Positions 56,734 to 64,000 of a stretch of 64,000 nt of DNA are shown one piece after another (the first letter of the stretch is position 1; each line of letters starts with the position of its first letter). The position numbers and the translations under genes are program-made. Source of the stretch: Saprospiraceae bacterium (GTDB lineage: Bacteria > Bacteroidota > Bacteroidia > Chitinophagales > Saprospiraceae); NCBI GenBank assembly GCA_016706365.1, contig JADJJU010000007.1, forward strand, positions 62,001 to 126,000. Reading direction: 5' to 3'. Under the pieces are notes generated by a model, which did not search any database, had not been told where the DNA came from, and saw only the letters and a program-made list of their open reading frames with translations.

Positions 56734-57676
56734 GATTTGATTTTTCTTTGTTCCAAATATTCACCCTTTTTTCGAATCTTGCTGCATTTACAGGCCACTG
56801 TCTCATATCAAAATTCATTTCAAGACTATCCTGCAAGTTTTTATCATATAAATCCATATAAAAATCTATTCCTGTTAACTCTTCCAATTTTCTGATAGAG
56901 ATCTCAAATCGATCCAATGGCTTTTCTGATTTTTCATGAGGAATCAAAAAAGCAATTCCCTTTTTTTCCGGTTCATCTGCATCCAGGATAACCTTATAAA
57001 AGGCCTTTGGTACACTCACTTCATTCTTGCCGATTTTCCTTGGATTTTCATCCCATACCGGTCCCGTAACGACCAAAAGTCTATCGTTTAGCCTTGCCCA
57101 ATCCCGCACATTTTCCTCCAATTCCCTCCAAACTCCCCCATTGAAGTGGTACAGCTGCGGAGCTATATTACTCATGAAGAAAGATTTATTCATTGCTTCC
57201 TGATCGTGGACAAAATCTGCTGAGGGGGCCAGGTGTCCTCTGGTATATCCGCTTTTGATATAATCTGCATGCCTGGCTGATCCTGATGTGACCCTTGAAT
57301 CTTCTTCAAACCAATCGGTTCTTTCAGCTTCCCGGCTTCTCAATCGATCCCCTCTTAATTCATGTGCTACCCAAATAGCTTGTTCATGTTGCTCAGAGTA
57401 AGCCAGTGAAAAGTCTTCATCTACTATTACCTCGCCGGATTCTGCATAAGGCAGCCAGGAACCTGGCGCAGGTCCGACAGTTTCTGAAGGTAAATTGGGT
57501 GCAGGAGTATTGGTTTCAATATTTTCTCCTGTTGAATTGTCTTCCTCAGGGCTCATAAAATACCTGTATCCTATCAAAGCGGCTCCCATCAGCAGCACCA
57601 AAAATCCTACCTTGGCATACATGCTTCCTGCTTTGGCTGCCTGTCCGGCATTGTGTTGTCTTCTGAATTTTGCCAT
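56726..57676 (-). CDS. Membrane-anchored DNA/RNA non-specific endonuclease (NUC family)
   Basis: 316 aa. A basic N-terminus is followed by one TM helix (VGFLVLLMGAALIGYRYFM, residues 23-41) and a Pro/Asn-rich linker. The beta-beta-alpha-metal nuclease domain starts near residue 95. The active-site motif reads YTRGHLAPSADF, with Thr where DRGH has Asp; the catalytic His is kept. The metal ligand Asn and helix follow in SFFMSNIAPQLYHFNGG, and WRELEENVRDWA is typical. The nuclease part faces the periplasm if the helix is a signal anchor. It overlaps the HerA-like gene by 8 nt, forming a two-gene operon. Confidence 0.9.
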   Translation of the reverse strand: MAKFRRQHNAGQAAKAGSMYAKVGFLVLLMGAALIGYRYFMSPEEDNSTGENIETNTPAPNLPSETVGPAPGSWLPYAESGEVIVDEDFSLAYSEQHEQAIWVAHELRGDRLRSREAERTDWFEEDSRVTSGSARHADYIKSGYTRGHLAPSADFVHDQEAMNKSFFMSNIAPQLYHFNGGVWRELEENVRDWARLNDRLLVVTGPVWDENPRKIGKNEVSVPKAFYKVILDADEPEKKGIAFLIPHEKSEKPLDRFEISIRKLEELTGIDFYMDLYDKNLQDSLEMNFDMRQWPVNAARFEKRVNIWNKEKSNHE

Positions 57677-57687
57677 AATTGTATTCG

Positions 57688-57695
57688 CAAAAATA
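57688..57695 (-). promoter_or_regulatory. Probable -7 box (TATTTTTG) of the nuclease-HerA operon
   Basis: Matches TAnnTTTG on the minus strand, 11 bp upstream of the nuclease ATG. No TTTG was found at the right -33 distance. Confidence 0.4.
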
Positions 57696-57790
57696 GCATA
57701 ATAAGCAAAGCTGTTGCCTGATTTAAAGTAAATAAGAAAATTAAATGCTTAGACAGATATGTACACGGCAAAGCCACCAATAAAAAACAA

Positions 57791-58510
57791 GAATATTAAT
57801 TCAGGCGTACTTCATATAAGTTTCTGGTGAGAGTATTACATCCACTTATCATGACCAGAAGGATTTTGAATCATTTCGGGGGGGACAAGAAATTAACCGC
57901 AAAAGACACAAAGAATAAAAACACGAATATTATTTCAGGTTTACTTCATATAGATTTCTGGGAGACATCCACTTATGACCAGAAGGCTTTTGAATCATTT
58001 CGAGCACGGTTGTGTAATTCCTGGACAAGAAATTATGATCCGCTAAATGACACTAAATGACACGAATAAAAAACACGAATATTATTTCAGGTTTACTTCA
58101 TATAGATTTCTGTTGAGAGTATTACATCCACTTATCATGACCGGAAGGCTTTTGAATCATTTCGAGCACGGTTGTGTAATTCCTGGACAAGAAATTATGA
58201 TCAAATGACACTAAATGACACGAATAAAAAACACGAATATTATTTCAGATTTACTTCATATAGATTTCTGTTGAGAGTATTACATCCACTTATCATGACC
58301 GGAAGGCTTTTGAATCCTTCGTTCACATTCGTGTAATTCCTGGACAAGAAATTATGATCTACTAAATGACACTAAAAGACACGAATATCTCACACTAATA
58401 CTATTCAGGAAAACTTCATATTTGATCGTAGTTGATAGAACTATACCCACTATCCTTGACTGAGAAGCTGTTGATACTTTTCGTGCACATTCGTGTAATT
58501 CGTGGATGAA
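57791..58510. repeat. Tandem repeat, about five units of 134-158 bp
   Basis: Units begin with GAATATTA/TTCAGG at 57791, 57925, 58077, 58235 and (degenerate) 58383, giving periods of 134, 152, 158 and 148 bp. Each unit holds TTCATATAGATTTCTG, CATCCACTTATCATGACC, GGCTTTTGAATCATTTCG and a final GTGTAATTCCTGGACAAGAA. Units 3 and 4 are nearly identical. The open frame at 57827-58060 lies inside the repeats and is not a gene. Confidence 0.85.
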
Positions 58511-58561
58511 AATTGTATGAAAATATATTTCAAATCCACATATGAAGCTCTCCCGATAAAC

Positions 58562-58569
58562 TACATTTG
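58562..58569 (+). promoter_or_regulatory. Probable -7 box (TACATTTG) of the MATE gene
   Basis: Exact TAnnTTTG match 19 bp before the ATG at 58589. It favours that start over the in-frame ATG at 58502. No clear -33 element. Confidence 0.5.
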
Positions 58570-58588
58570 TTGTCTCAAGCCAAAAGAG

Positions 58589-59932
58589 ATGCTGATTTCT
58601 TCTGAAAACAAACGGACACTTCAACTAGCCATTCCCATTATCATAGCCAATCTGGTACAGGTGTTGATGGGAATCATTGACAGTGCTATGGTCGGAGCGA
58701 TCAATTCCGATTTGCTGGCTGCTTCTTCTCTGGTAGTAAATGTCATCTCAATCCCTTATATTCTTTGTATCGGTCTTACACTTGCCGTTGCTACTTTGAT
58801 TTCCAGTGCTTTGGGCGCCAGGCAAACTTCTACCATGACCGACGTACTCAAAAATGCATTGCTTCTCAATGGATTATTTGCTCTGGCAATCGCCATGATC
58901 ATTCAAATACTCTCATTCGTAGTACATCATATGGGACAAGATGCAATTGTTGCTGAACTGGCTCAGCCATACCTGGAAATCATGGGGTGGTCGATTATTC
59001 CAATGATTTTATTTTTGACCCTGAAGCAATTTTCAGATGGCCTCGAAGAGACTAAATGGCCTATGTATATAAGCCTTGCTACTATTCCGGCCAATATTAT
59101 ACTCAATTACATTTTGATTTATGGCAAGCTCGGATTTCCAAGAATGGAATTAGTAGGAGCCGGAATTGGTACCTTGCTCACAAGAGTATTTATGTTAATA
59201 GCTATGGCCATTTTGATCGTCAAGAGCCCCAAATTTAAAGATTACATAGACTCTGTTTATGAAAAATGGCAGCCAAAGTGGGCAACGATGAAGAGTCTCC
59301 TCAAAATCGGAATCCCCACCAGCATGCAATACGCTATGGAGTCATGGGCATTTTCAGTTTCCGGAATCATGATAGGCTGGCTGGGAGCACAGCAGCAGGC
59401 ATCGCATCAGATTGCACTCAGTCTGGCATCTTTTACTTTCATGGTTTCGCTCGGCCTTTCAGCTGCCGGATCAATCAGAGTCAGCAATGCCAAAGGTCGT
59501 GGAGATCTCGTTCAGTTAAGAAAGATCGGGAAAGGCACTTTGAAAATGGCAATTATATATGGAGTCCTTTGCGGATTGATTTTCATCATTTTCAGGCATC
59601 AGTTGCCCTGGATTTTTAATGATGAAGCTCCGGTGATTGCTGCAGCGGCACATCTTTTGATACTTGCGGCTATTTTTCAGATTTCCGACTCTACACAAGC
59701 TATTGGAGTTGGTCTGTTGCGCGGAATCCACGATGTCCGGATCCCTACCCTATTTGTCATTATCGCTTACTGGGGCATTGGCATTCCCGCAGGATATGTA
59801 CTGGCATTTCCATTAGGTCTGGAGGCCACCGGAATATGGATCGGGCTGGTATTTGGATTGACAGTTTCAGCTATCATGTTGAATCTCAGATTTTTCAGAC
59901 TGACCAAAAGGCAGCTGATGGTTTCTCAATAA
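58589..59932 (+). CDS. MATE-family multidrug/solute efflux transporter
   Basis: About 447 aa from MLISSENKRTLQLAIPIII, with 12 predicted TM helices. An upstream ATG at 58502 would add 29 residues that are not conserved-looking and would overlap the tandem repeat. Family features are NLVQVLMGIIDSAMVGAINS in TM1-2, LVGAGIGTLLTRVFML, and the second-half counterpart GIPTSMQYAMESWAFSVSGI with LSAAGSIRVSNAKGRGD. The two halves are internally related. MATE proteins export cationic drugs or metabolites using H+ or Na+. The frame is intact. Confidence 0.92.
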   Translation: MLISSENKRTLQLAIPIIIANLVQVLMGIIDSAMVGAINSDLLAASSLVVNVISIPYILCIGLTLAVATLISSALGARQTSTMTDVLKNALLLNGLFALAIAMIIQILSFVVHHMGQDAIVAELAQPYLEIMGWSIIPMILFLTLKQFSDGLEETKWPMYISLATIPANIILNYILIYGKLGFPRMELVGAGIGTLLTRVFMLIAMAILIVKSPKFKDYIDSVYEKWQPKWATMKSLLKIGIPTSMQYAMESWAFSVSGIMIGWLGAQQQASHQIALSLASFTFMVSLGLSAAGSIRVSNAKGRGDLVQLRKIGKGTLKMAIIYGVLCGLIFIIFRHQLPWIFNDEAPVIAAAAHLLILAAIFQISDSTQAIGVGLLRGIHDVRIPTLFVIIAYWGIGIPAGYVLAFPLGLEATGIWIGLVFGLTVSAIMLNLRFFRLTKRQLMVSQ

Positions 59933-59956
59933 TGTATGATTTGTTTTTGGGCGTGC

Positions 59957-60012
59957 CTGCGAGGTAATATAAAATTGCAATTATTGAATAGGCAATTTTA
60001 TATTACTCGCAG
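59957..60012. other. Long near-perfect hairpin after the MATE gene
   Basis: Arms 59957-59978 and 59992-60012 pair over 21 bp with a single bulged G. The sequence is CTGCGAG(G)TAATATAAAATTGC with its complement, and the loop is 13 nt. It may terminate transcription or be a small palindromic element. The following 60013-60156 shows no gene. Confidence 0.6.
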
Positions 60013-60156
60013 TCGTGCTCTCCATTTTACTTCGCTCCTGCGTCGCTCGTGCTCATTGCGATCACTCACGCTGAGTGAGGGGTGGTAGTGTTGTGTGAAG
60101 AGTAGTTTCAAAAAAATCGCTTAAATATTCATTTATTAGTTTGTATGTCTACTAGC

Positions 60157-60714
60157 CTAAACTCTCAAAGACCCCCGAAATCCCCTGGCACCATAATAAG
60201 ACTCTGCTCCATTGTGATAGATAAAAACCTGTCCGAAACGATAATCCCCGAAAATAGCTCCCCCCAATTTTCTGATGGAAGCCGGAGTTAATATCCAGCT
60301 CGATGTTTTAGTATCAAAAGGTCCAAGTTCCTGCAAGGCTCTGTACTCTTCTTCATTAAGCAGCTTGATTCCCATATCTTCTGCCATTTGAACAGCACTG
60401 TTGTCCGGCTTGTATTCTTTTCTTGATTCCAGGGCTTCATGATCATAACAAATACTCCTCCTGCCCTTCGGACTATCTGCCGAGCAATCATAAAAGATAT
60501 ATTCATCTTTCTTTTCATCATATCCTATTACATCAGGCTCACCTCCTGATTCTTCCATTTTGAAGAGCGACCATAGTTTTTTAGGTTTTGACTCCAGCTT
60601 TGTCAACACCTTGTCCCATTCAAGACCTTTATGGCGATTCATATTCTTAGCAAAGCGGGTTTGCAATGCTTTCAATAAATCTTCTTTTTGATCTTCTGCT
60701 AATTCCTTACTCAT
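60157..60714 (-). CDS. DUF4256 family protein
   Basis: 185 aa, intact. YIFYDCSADSPKGRRSICYD, KLLNEEEYRALQELGPFDTK, SSWILTPASIRKLGGAIFGD and VFIYHNGAESYYGARGFRGS are the conserved blocks of DUF4256, whose function is unknown. It is the last gene of a four-gene minus-strand operon, after the ArsR-type regulator, SRPBCC protein and DoxX-like protein. The gap to the DoxX-like gene is only 6 bp. This gene set suggests a common physiological response, but none is established. Confidence 0.88.
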   Translation of the reverse strand: MSKELAEDQKEDLLKALQTRFAKNMNRHKGLEWDKVLTKLESKPKKLWSLFKMEESGGEPDVIGYDEKKDEYIFYDCSADSPKGRRSICYDHEALESRKEYKPDNSAVQMAEDMGIKLLNEEEYRALQELGPFDTKTSSWILTPASIRKLGGAIFGDYRFGQVFIYHNGAESYYGARGFRGSLRV

Positions 60715-60720
60715 AATCCA

Positions 60721-61104
60721 TTATTTATTTAAAGAAATGATTTTTCTGTCTGCCGGTCTGAAATACCAGGATATAATTATCAATGTAAGAAGTAATAATC
60801 CCGGAAATATTTCAGTTATGTCAACTCCTCCTGCAATGTGAGAATAAACTGCCCCACTTGCTGTAAAGAAAAACCCTGCATAAGCCCATTCCTTAACTAA
60901 AGGGTATTTAGGAACTAAAATCGCTACCACTCCAAGAATTTTCCATGCTCCCAACAAAGTCAAAAAATAGGCCGGATATCCAAGATCCAGAATGAATTTA
61001 ATTTCTTCTTCCAGCCCAAGCAATTGAATAATTCCGCTTGAAGTCATACCCAATGATAGCCATACTGTTGCGATCCAGTAAATGATTTTGCTTCTCTTTG
61101 ACAT
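60721..61104 (-). CDS. DoxX-like membrane protein
   Basis: 127 aa with four TM helices (residues 8-26, 45-63, 72-92, 98-115). WLSLGMTSSGIIQLLGLEEE, LGAWKILGVVAILVP and KEWAYAGFFFTASGAVYSHI are typical of the DoxX-like family. It is an integral inner-membrane protein of unclear function. It is the third gene of the ArsR-type operon, with gaps of 6 bp on either side. Confidence 0.87.
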   Translation of the reverse strand: MSKRSKIIYWIATVWLSLGMTSSGIIQLLGLEEEIKFILDLGYPAYFLTLLGAWKILGVVAILVPKYPLVKEWAYAGFFFTASGAVYSHIAGGVDITEIFPGLLLLTLIIISWYFRPADRKIISLNK

Positions 61105-61110
61105 GGTTTT

Positions 61111-61579
61111 CTATTTTAGTTTGCTAATAATTTCCTGCAGCCTGTTGTGTGCAATATTCAATCCCTGAGCAAATGGAATTTTCAGCATTTGATCCCTGTG
61201 AGCAATAGATTTGAACACAATGTGCATGGTCAGTTGGCTTGTTTTATCACTTAGTTTTTCAAACTCAAAAAACTCCAGCTGTATGCCGAAAGGAGCATTT
61301 CCCATTTCAAAAGTTCTGGTAAATCTTTGATTGGGGACAAATTCATGTATGACTCCATGGGCCCGAAATACTACATTTCCAGCCGGATCTGAAGTTTCAA
61401 ATTGCCAGCTCCCATGTTGTTTATTTTCTAATTTAATCACCTTCGTTCCCATCCATTTGCTCGACAAGCTCCGGCTCCTCATATGCCTTGAACAGTAATT
61501 CCAGGGGCAAATCAAATTCTCTTGTAATTACAATTTCCTGCCTGGCATCTTCTGCGCTTAATTTTGTTTTCTGCTCCAT
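61111..61579 (-). CDS. SRPBCC / AHSA1-type ligand-binding protein (one frameshift)
   Basis: The ATG at 61579 gives MEQKTKLSAEDARQEIVITR, then LLFKAYEEPELVEQ. At about 61457 one extra A in CAAATGG breaks the frame. Deleting it restores EQWMGTKVIKLENKQHGSW and the remainder to 61111 (FKSIAHRDQMLKIPFAQGLN). The joined length of about 155 aa is that of a full START-like SRPBCC domain. Such proteins often sit next to small ArsR-type regulators and may bind a hydrophobic ligand. It begins 1 bp after the regulator's stop codon. Confidence 0.87.
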
Positions 61580-61580
61580 T

Positions 61581-61904
61581 TTATTTTTTGGAATTATAGT
61601 TTTTCATGACAGCTTCCAATTTGTCAAACCGCTCATCCCACAACTTGCGGAAAGGTTCAATAAACTCGGCAATCTCTTTAATTTTCACAGGATTTAATTG
61701 ATAGTAAATCTCCCGGCCGTGCTGCTCCTGCTTCAGCAATTCACATTCAGTCAGTATTTGGATATGTTTTGAAATGGTCTGTCTGGAAGACTCAAAGTTC
61801 CCTGCAATTGCCCCGGGAGTCATAGCATGCATAGCCAGCAAAGCAATGATTGCCCTCCTGGTGGGATCGGCTATTGCTTGAAATACATCTCTTCGAATTT
61901 CCAT
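61581..61904 (-). CDS. ArsR-family transcriptional regulator
   Basis: 107 aa winged helix: FQAIADPTRRAIIALLAM, the recognition helix region SSRQTISKHIQILTECELLK, and the wing QEQHGREIYYQLNP. The metal-binding ELCVCDL motif of metal sensors is absent (AMTPGAIAGNF in its place), so it is of the non-metal type that usually accompanies SRPBCC genes. It is the first gene of the operon 61904 to 60157. Twin dyads in its promoter suggest autorepression. Confidence 0.92.
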   Translation of the reverse strand: MEIRRDVFQAIADPTRRAIIALLAMHAMTPGAIAGNFESSRQTISKHIQILTECELLKQEQHGREIYYQLNPVKIKEIAEFIEPFRKLWDERFDKLEAVMKNYNSKK

Positions 61905-61906
61905 AA

Positions 61907-61954
61907 ATGCAGTTACTTGACTGCGAATATAATGCAGTTATTTGACTGCGCAAA
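61907..61954 (-). promoter_or_regulatory. Promoter of the ArsR-type operon with twin operators
   Basis: On the minus strand, TTTG (61951-61954), a 19-nt spacer and TATATTCG (61924-61931) form a promoter. Two 19-bp near-identical sites, 61932-61950 and 61907-61925, differ at one base and each carry the dyad GCAGT-N6-ACTGC, 25 bp apart. The upstream site fills the spacer exactly, and the downstream site covers the start point just before the regulator's ATG. Confidence 0.75.
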
Positions 61955-62061
61955 TGTTTTGAAAAATAATTTCTTGATATTTTACAATTGCTATATCCAC
62001 TCTCATTAATGAGGTGTTATAACAATGAGATAGTATTGGTGATTGTGAGAAAGTGTTAATC

Positions 62062-62641
62062 TCAATGCAGAATAATAATCAATTTTATACCTGCATCCAA
62101 CACTCGCTCGGGATAGTTATCTCTATTAACGAGAAGAAGTCCATGCAGATTTAAATATGGACTCACCTGGATAGAGTATTTGTCACTTAAAGAAATCTCA
62201 GTTCCGATTCCAATCACAACGCCCATGCCTGATTGATCTGTCATTACTCTATTGAGTGACATGTCTATTCCACCCAATACTCCAGCATTAATAAAAAAGT
62301 AGTTTGAAAGATCATACCTCAAAGATACTGGTAGATAAAACAATTCTAAATTCTCCTCCCTGGTTACATTAGGTTTGTCAGGATTATAGCTTAAAGTAAC
62401 TATGACTTTATTGCTATAGTAGTTTAAACCGGTCTGAAATGAAAGCTTTTTAGTTAGATCCCGGGAGTATTCAAATCCGATAAAATAGCCGGTTTTCAAA
62501 TCATATGACGCAGCCCCCTCCAAAGATTGTTTTAAAATTGACCCACCGCCAATTCCAACACTTATTCCATAGGAGTTCTTTTGTGCAAAAAATGCTCATC
62601 AGAACAAATATCATGCATGCAGACAGTAGAAGCTTTTTCAT
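62062..62641 (-). CDS. Outer-membrane beta-barrel protein (one frameshift in the leader)
   Basis: The ATG at 62641 gives the signal MKKLLLSACMIFVLMS. An indel in a T-run near 62585 breaks the frame. The repaired sequence continues FAQKNSYGISVGIGGGSILK and joins the open segment 62062-62523. Strand pattern: YFIGFEYSRDLTKKLSFQTG, LELFYLPVSLRYDLSNYFFI, NAGVLGGIDMSLN, GMGVVIGIGTEISL, and the aromatic-poor end DAGIKLIIILH. About 190 aa, resembling OMP_b-brl_2 porin-like proteins. The function is unknown. Confidence 0.75.
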
Positions 62642-62809
62642 ATTCCTGTGAAATAATATTTTACAATGAAAACTAAAAATCCAGTGACTTACATGATTGC
62701 TAAGATATCACTAATGCAATATATGTCAGTACATTAGATGAAAATATTAAATTTTCAATCATTTACCGCAAATAGTCCAGACATCAGGAAAGTGAATAAC
62801 TAGAATTAC

Positions 62810-63268
62810 TCACTTGCTCAATTGAGTAAGCAGCCCTTCTTTACCCAGCTCTTTTAATATACCCTTAATCGCAGATTCCTGAGCTGGTGTAAGTTCCGGC
62901 TTTCTCGTAATAATATCATATCCTTCAGGAGTGGCAATCGTTCTGCTAAAATAAATCAGTGCCCAATCAAGTTTTTCATCATAATATTTTACCTCCCACC
63001 TACTCGAAAACAGCCAAAGCAGTCCTTTACCTCTCCACTTGAATTGTGTATTTTCTGCATTCAGTGGAGTATCAAAACCGGCTATCTCTTTGCTTTTTCC
63101 ATTTTTTTGATAACGAACGATATCTGTCAATCCCTGCTTTCCATTTTCATCCGAAATGCTATAATTAAATGTAGGTTGGAGCTTATCCCCCTTCAACCAC
63201 ATGGGAAAATTGGTATAGTGGATATACCAGCTGCCGGCCAATAATTCGAGTGTGAGTATTAAGTACAT
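62810..63268 (-). CDS. Lipocalin-like protein
   Basis: 152 aa. LELLAGSWYIHYTNFPMWLK carries the lipocalin GxW motif, LQPTFNYSISDENGKQG the second strand pair, and LDWALIYFSRTIATPEGYDI with LTPAQESAIKGILKEL the closing strands and helix, as in bacterial lipocalins of the Blc type. The N-terminus is short, with only a hydrophobic MYLILTLELL, so a longer exported form may start upstream beyond a break. Its role is probably binding a small hydrophobic ligand at the envelope. Confidence 0.68.
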   Translation of the reverse strand: MYLILTLELLAGSWYIHYTNFPMWLKGDKLQPTFNYSISDENGKQGLTDIVRYQKNGKSKEIAGFDTPLNAENTQFKWRGKGLLWLFSSRWEVKYYDEKLDWALIYFSRTIATPEGYDIITRKPELTPAQESAIKGILKELGKEGLLTQLSK

Positions 63269-63336
63269 TAAAATTTGTATTTATGCATTCAGTGCGTGAA
63301 GAATTCCTGAATCAATCGTGAGGAATATAATCATTA

Positions 63337-63804
63337 TCAATCCAACTTTAACCGCATCTTTTCATTAAAATATTCAAATCCATTTTTATTAAAAAACTTC
63401 CTTGCAGATCCGTTACTTGTCCAATGATTTAATTCTATTTCATTGATGTTTATTGATTTTGCAAATTCAAAAACCTTATTTAGTAAAGTACTTCCAACAC
63501 CCCTTCCTCTATACTTTTCAATTACTGCTACCTGATCCAGTAAAATATATCTCCTGGAATACTGAAAAGGATTTTCCTTGAAATCGACCATGAAAATCAA
63601 AACATATCCCAAAACAACCTCAGCTTGTCTGGCTACAAAAACATGCGCATTTTCATGCTCTAAAGCTGACTTAAAAAAACCTCTTATAGTCTCTCTATTA
63701 TAGGGCTTAAATATTTCCGGATATGCCAGATGATGAAAAGTCTGAATTTCTTCATTCAAATCAGCCAACAATTTCGCATCAAATGTTTCGTGAATTTCTA
63801 TCAT
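63337..63804 (-). CDS. GNAT-family N-acetyltransferase
   Basis: 155 aa. VLGYVLIFMVDFKENPFQYS, the acetyl-CoA-binding motif A VAVIEKYRGRGVGSTLLNKV (Q/RxxGxG/A as RGRGVG) and ELNHWTSNGSARKFFNKNGF are standard GNAT elements. The acceptor substrate is unknown. Its ATG overlaps the stop codon of the preceding partial gene (ATGA), suggesting cotranscription. The frame is intact. Confidence 0.88.
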   Translation of the reverse strand: MIEIHETFDAKLLADLNEEIQTFHHLAYPEIFKPYNRETIRGFFKSALEHENAHVFVARQAEVVLGYVLIFMVDFKENPFQYSRRYILLDQVAVIEKYRGRGVGSTLLNKVFEFAKSININEIELNHWTSNGSARKFFNKNGFEYFNEKMRLKLD

Positions 63805-64000
63805 TTACTTTTCCCTTTATACTCATACCAGTAATGTATTCCAGTATAATAATACGCATTAGATTTACCAGCAGTTGCGACGGTGTGTGAAATTCCACTA
63901 TAAAAGACCTGACCCCAGTCCGATAGAAATAAATATCAACAATATTGCGACGCTTATTTGCAAAAATCTTAGGGTAATCTTTTTCAATAAAATATTGCCC
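63801..64000 (-). CDS. C-terminal part of a small membrane protein (partial, probably frameshifted)
   Basis: The last codons read VFYSGISHTVATAGKSNAYY and TGIHYWYEYKGKSK, ending at a TGA overlapping the GNAT start. Upstream, in another frame, is a hydrophobic helix (ITLRFLQISVAILLIFISIG), so one indel near 63,915 probably joins them. A fully open alternative frame (ending TGMSIKGK at 63,820) also exists. The remainder lies outside the window, and the family was not recognised. Confidence 0.35.

Noticed and set aside
57827..58060. 77-codon open frame within the tandem repeat
   Set aside because: It consists of repeat-unit sequence, and the frame is not kept open in the other units.
57783..58510. 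Tandem 150-bp repeat as a CRISPR array
   Set aside because: Whole units are repeated, with no alternation of a short conserved repeat and unique spacers, and there are no cas genes nearby.
1..64000. tRNA or rRNA genes
   Set aside because: I looked for T-loop GTTCRA-type signatures paired with cloverleaf arms and for rRNA conserved blocks. None was convincing, but a dedicated covariance-model scan was not possible.

Overview
The window is about 64 kb of AT-rich DNA from a Bacteroidota genome, most likely a Saprospiraceae-like organism. The lineage call is an inference from several signals. There are secreted proteins with type IX secretion (T9SS) sorting domains, LytTR response regulators with LytS-type kinases, and a LuxR/DUF4199 gene pair. 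MqnD of the futalosine menaquinone route is present, as are Bacteroidota promoter boxes (TTTG near -33, TAnnTTTG near -7), dockerin-like IKLGDVN proteins and an outsized beta-helix surface protein. No rRNA, tRNA, CRISPR array or phage module was recognised.

Layout: 1-5 kb holds the 5' part of smc, an acyl-CoA dehydrogenase, a small membrane protein, and a REP-associated HUH transposase (RAYT) flanked by two REP-like hairpin clusters. 4.8-15 kb holds a secreted M14 peptidase with a golvesin-like domain, a YceI-like protein, a propeller sensor kinase with its LytTR regulator, a thiolase, and a beta-helix T9SS protein. 15-18 kb holds an IS110-family transposase followed by an anomalous 780-bp block of almost pure G and C. 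17.6-25.4 kb holds a SET-domain protein, a methyltransferase, an RluA-type synthase, mqnD, alanine dehydrogenase, LuxR/DUF4199, a LytTR regulator and an outer-membrane barrel protein. 25.5-45 kb is dominated by one giant minus-strand gene of about 18.4 kb (roughly 6,100 codons). It encodes a secreted repeat protein of about 13 beta-helix modules and is flanked by two paralogous LytTR regulators that have no adjacent kinase. 46-54.6 kb holds a small HTH protein, trmN6, three tandem dockerin-like secreted proteins, a broken VWA protein, a small lipoprotein, a shortened serpin lipoprotein and an Nramp-related transporter with altered metal-site motifs. 55-64 kb holds a membrane-anchored nuclease overlapping a HerA-like ATPase, a 150-bp tandem repeat, a MATE exporter, an ArsR-type operon with an operator embedded in its promoter, a porin-like protein, a lipocalin-like protein and a GNAT acetyltransferase.

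Many genes that should be intact are split by single-base indels: the M14 peptidase, the sensor kinase, thiolase, rluA, ald, the LuxR gene, the giant gene, the VWA gene, the SRPBCC gene and the barrel protein. Several breaks sit in or beside homopolymers. Together with the GC block this suggests an error-prone, probably long-read, assembly rather than mass pseudogenisation. Such genes are annotated here across the breaks, with the open segments given in the text.

The most interesting candidates are the giant beta-helix locus with its twin regulators, the dockerin trio, the RAYT/REP island, the nuclease-HerA overlap, the shortened serpin, the atypical Nramp protein, and the ArsR-type promoter whose spacer is the operator.
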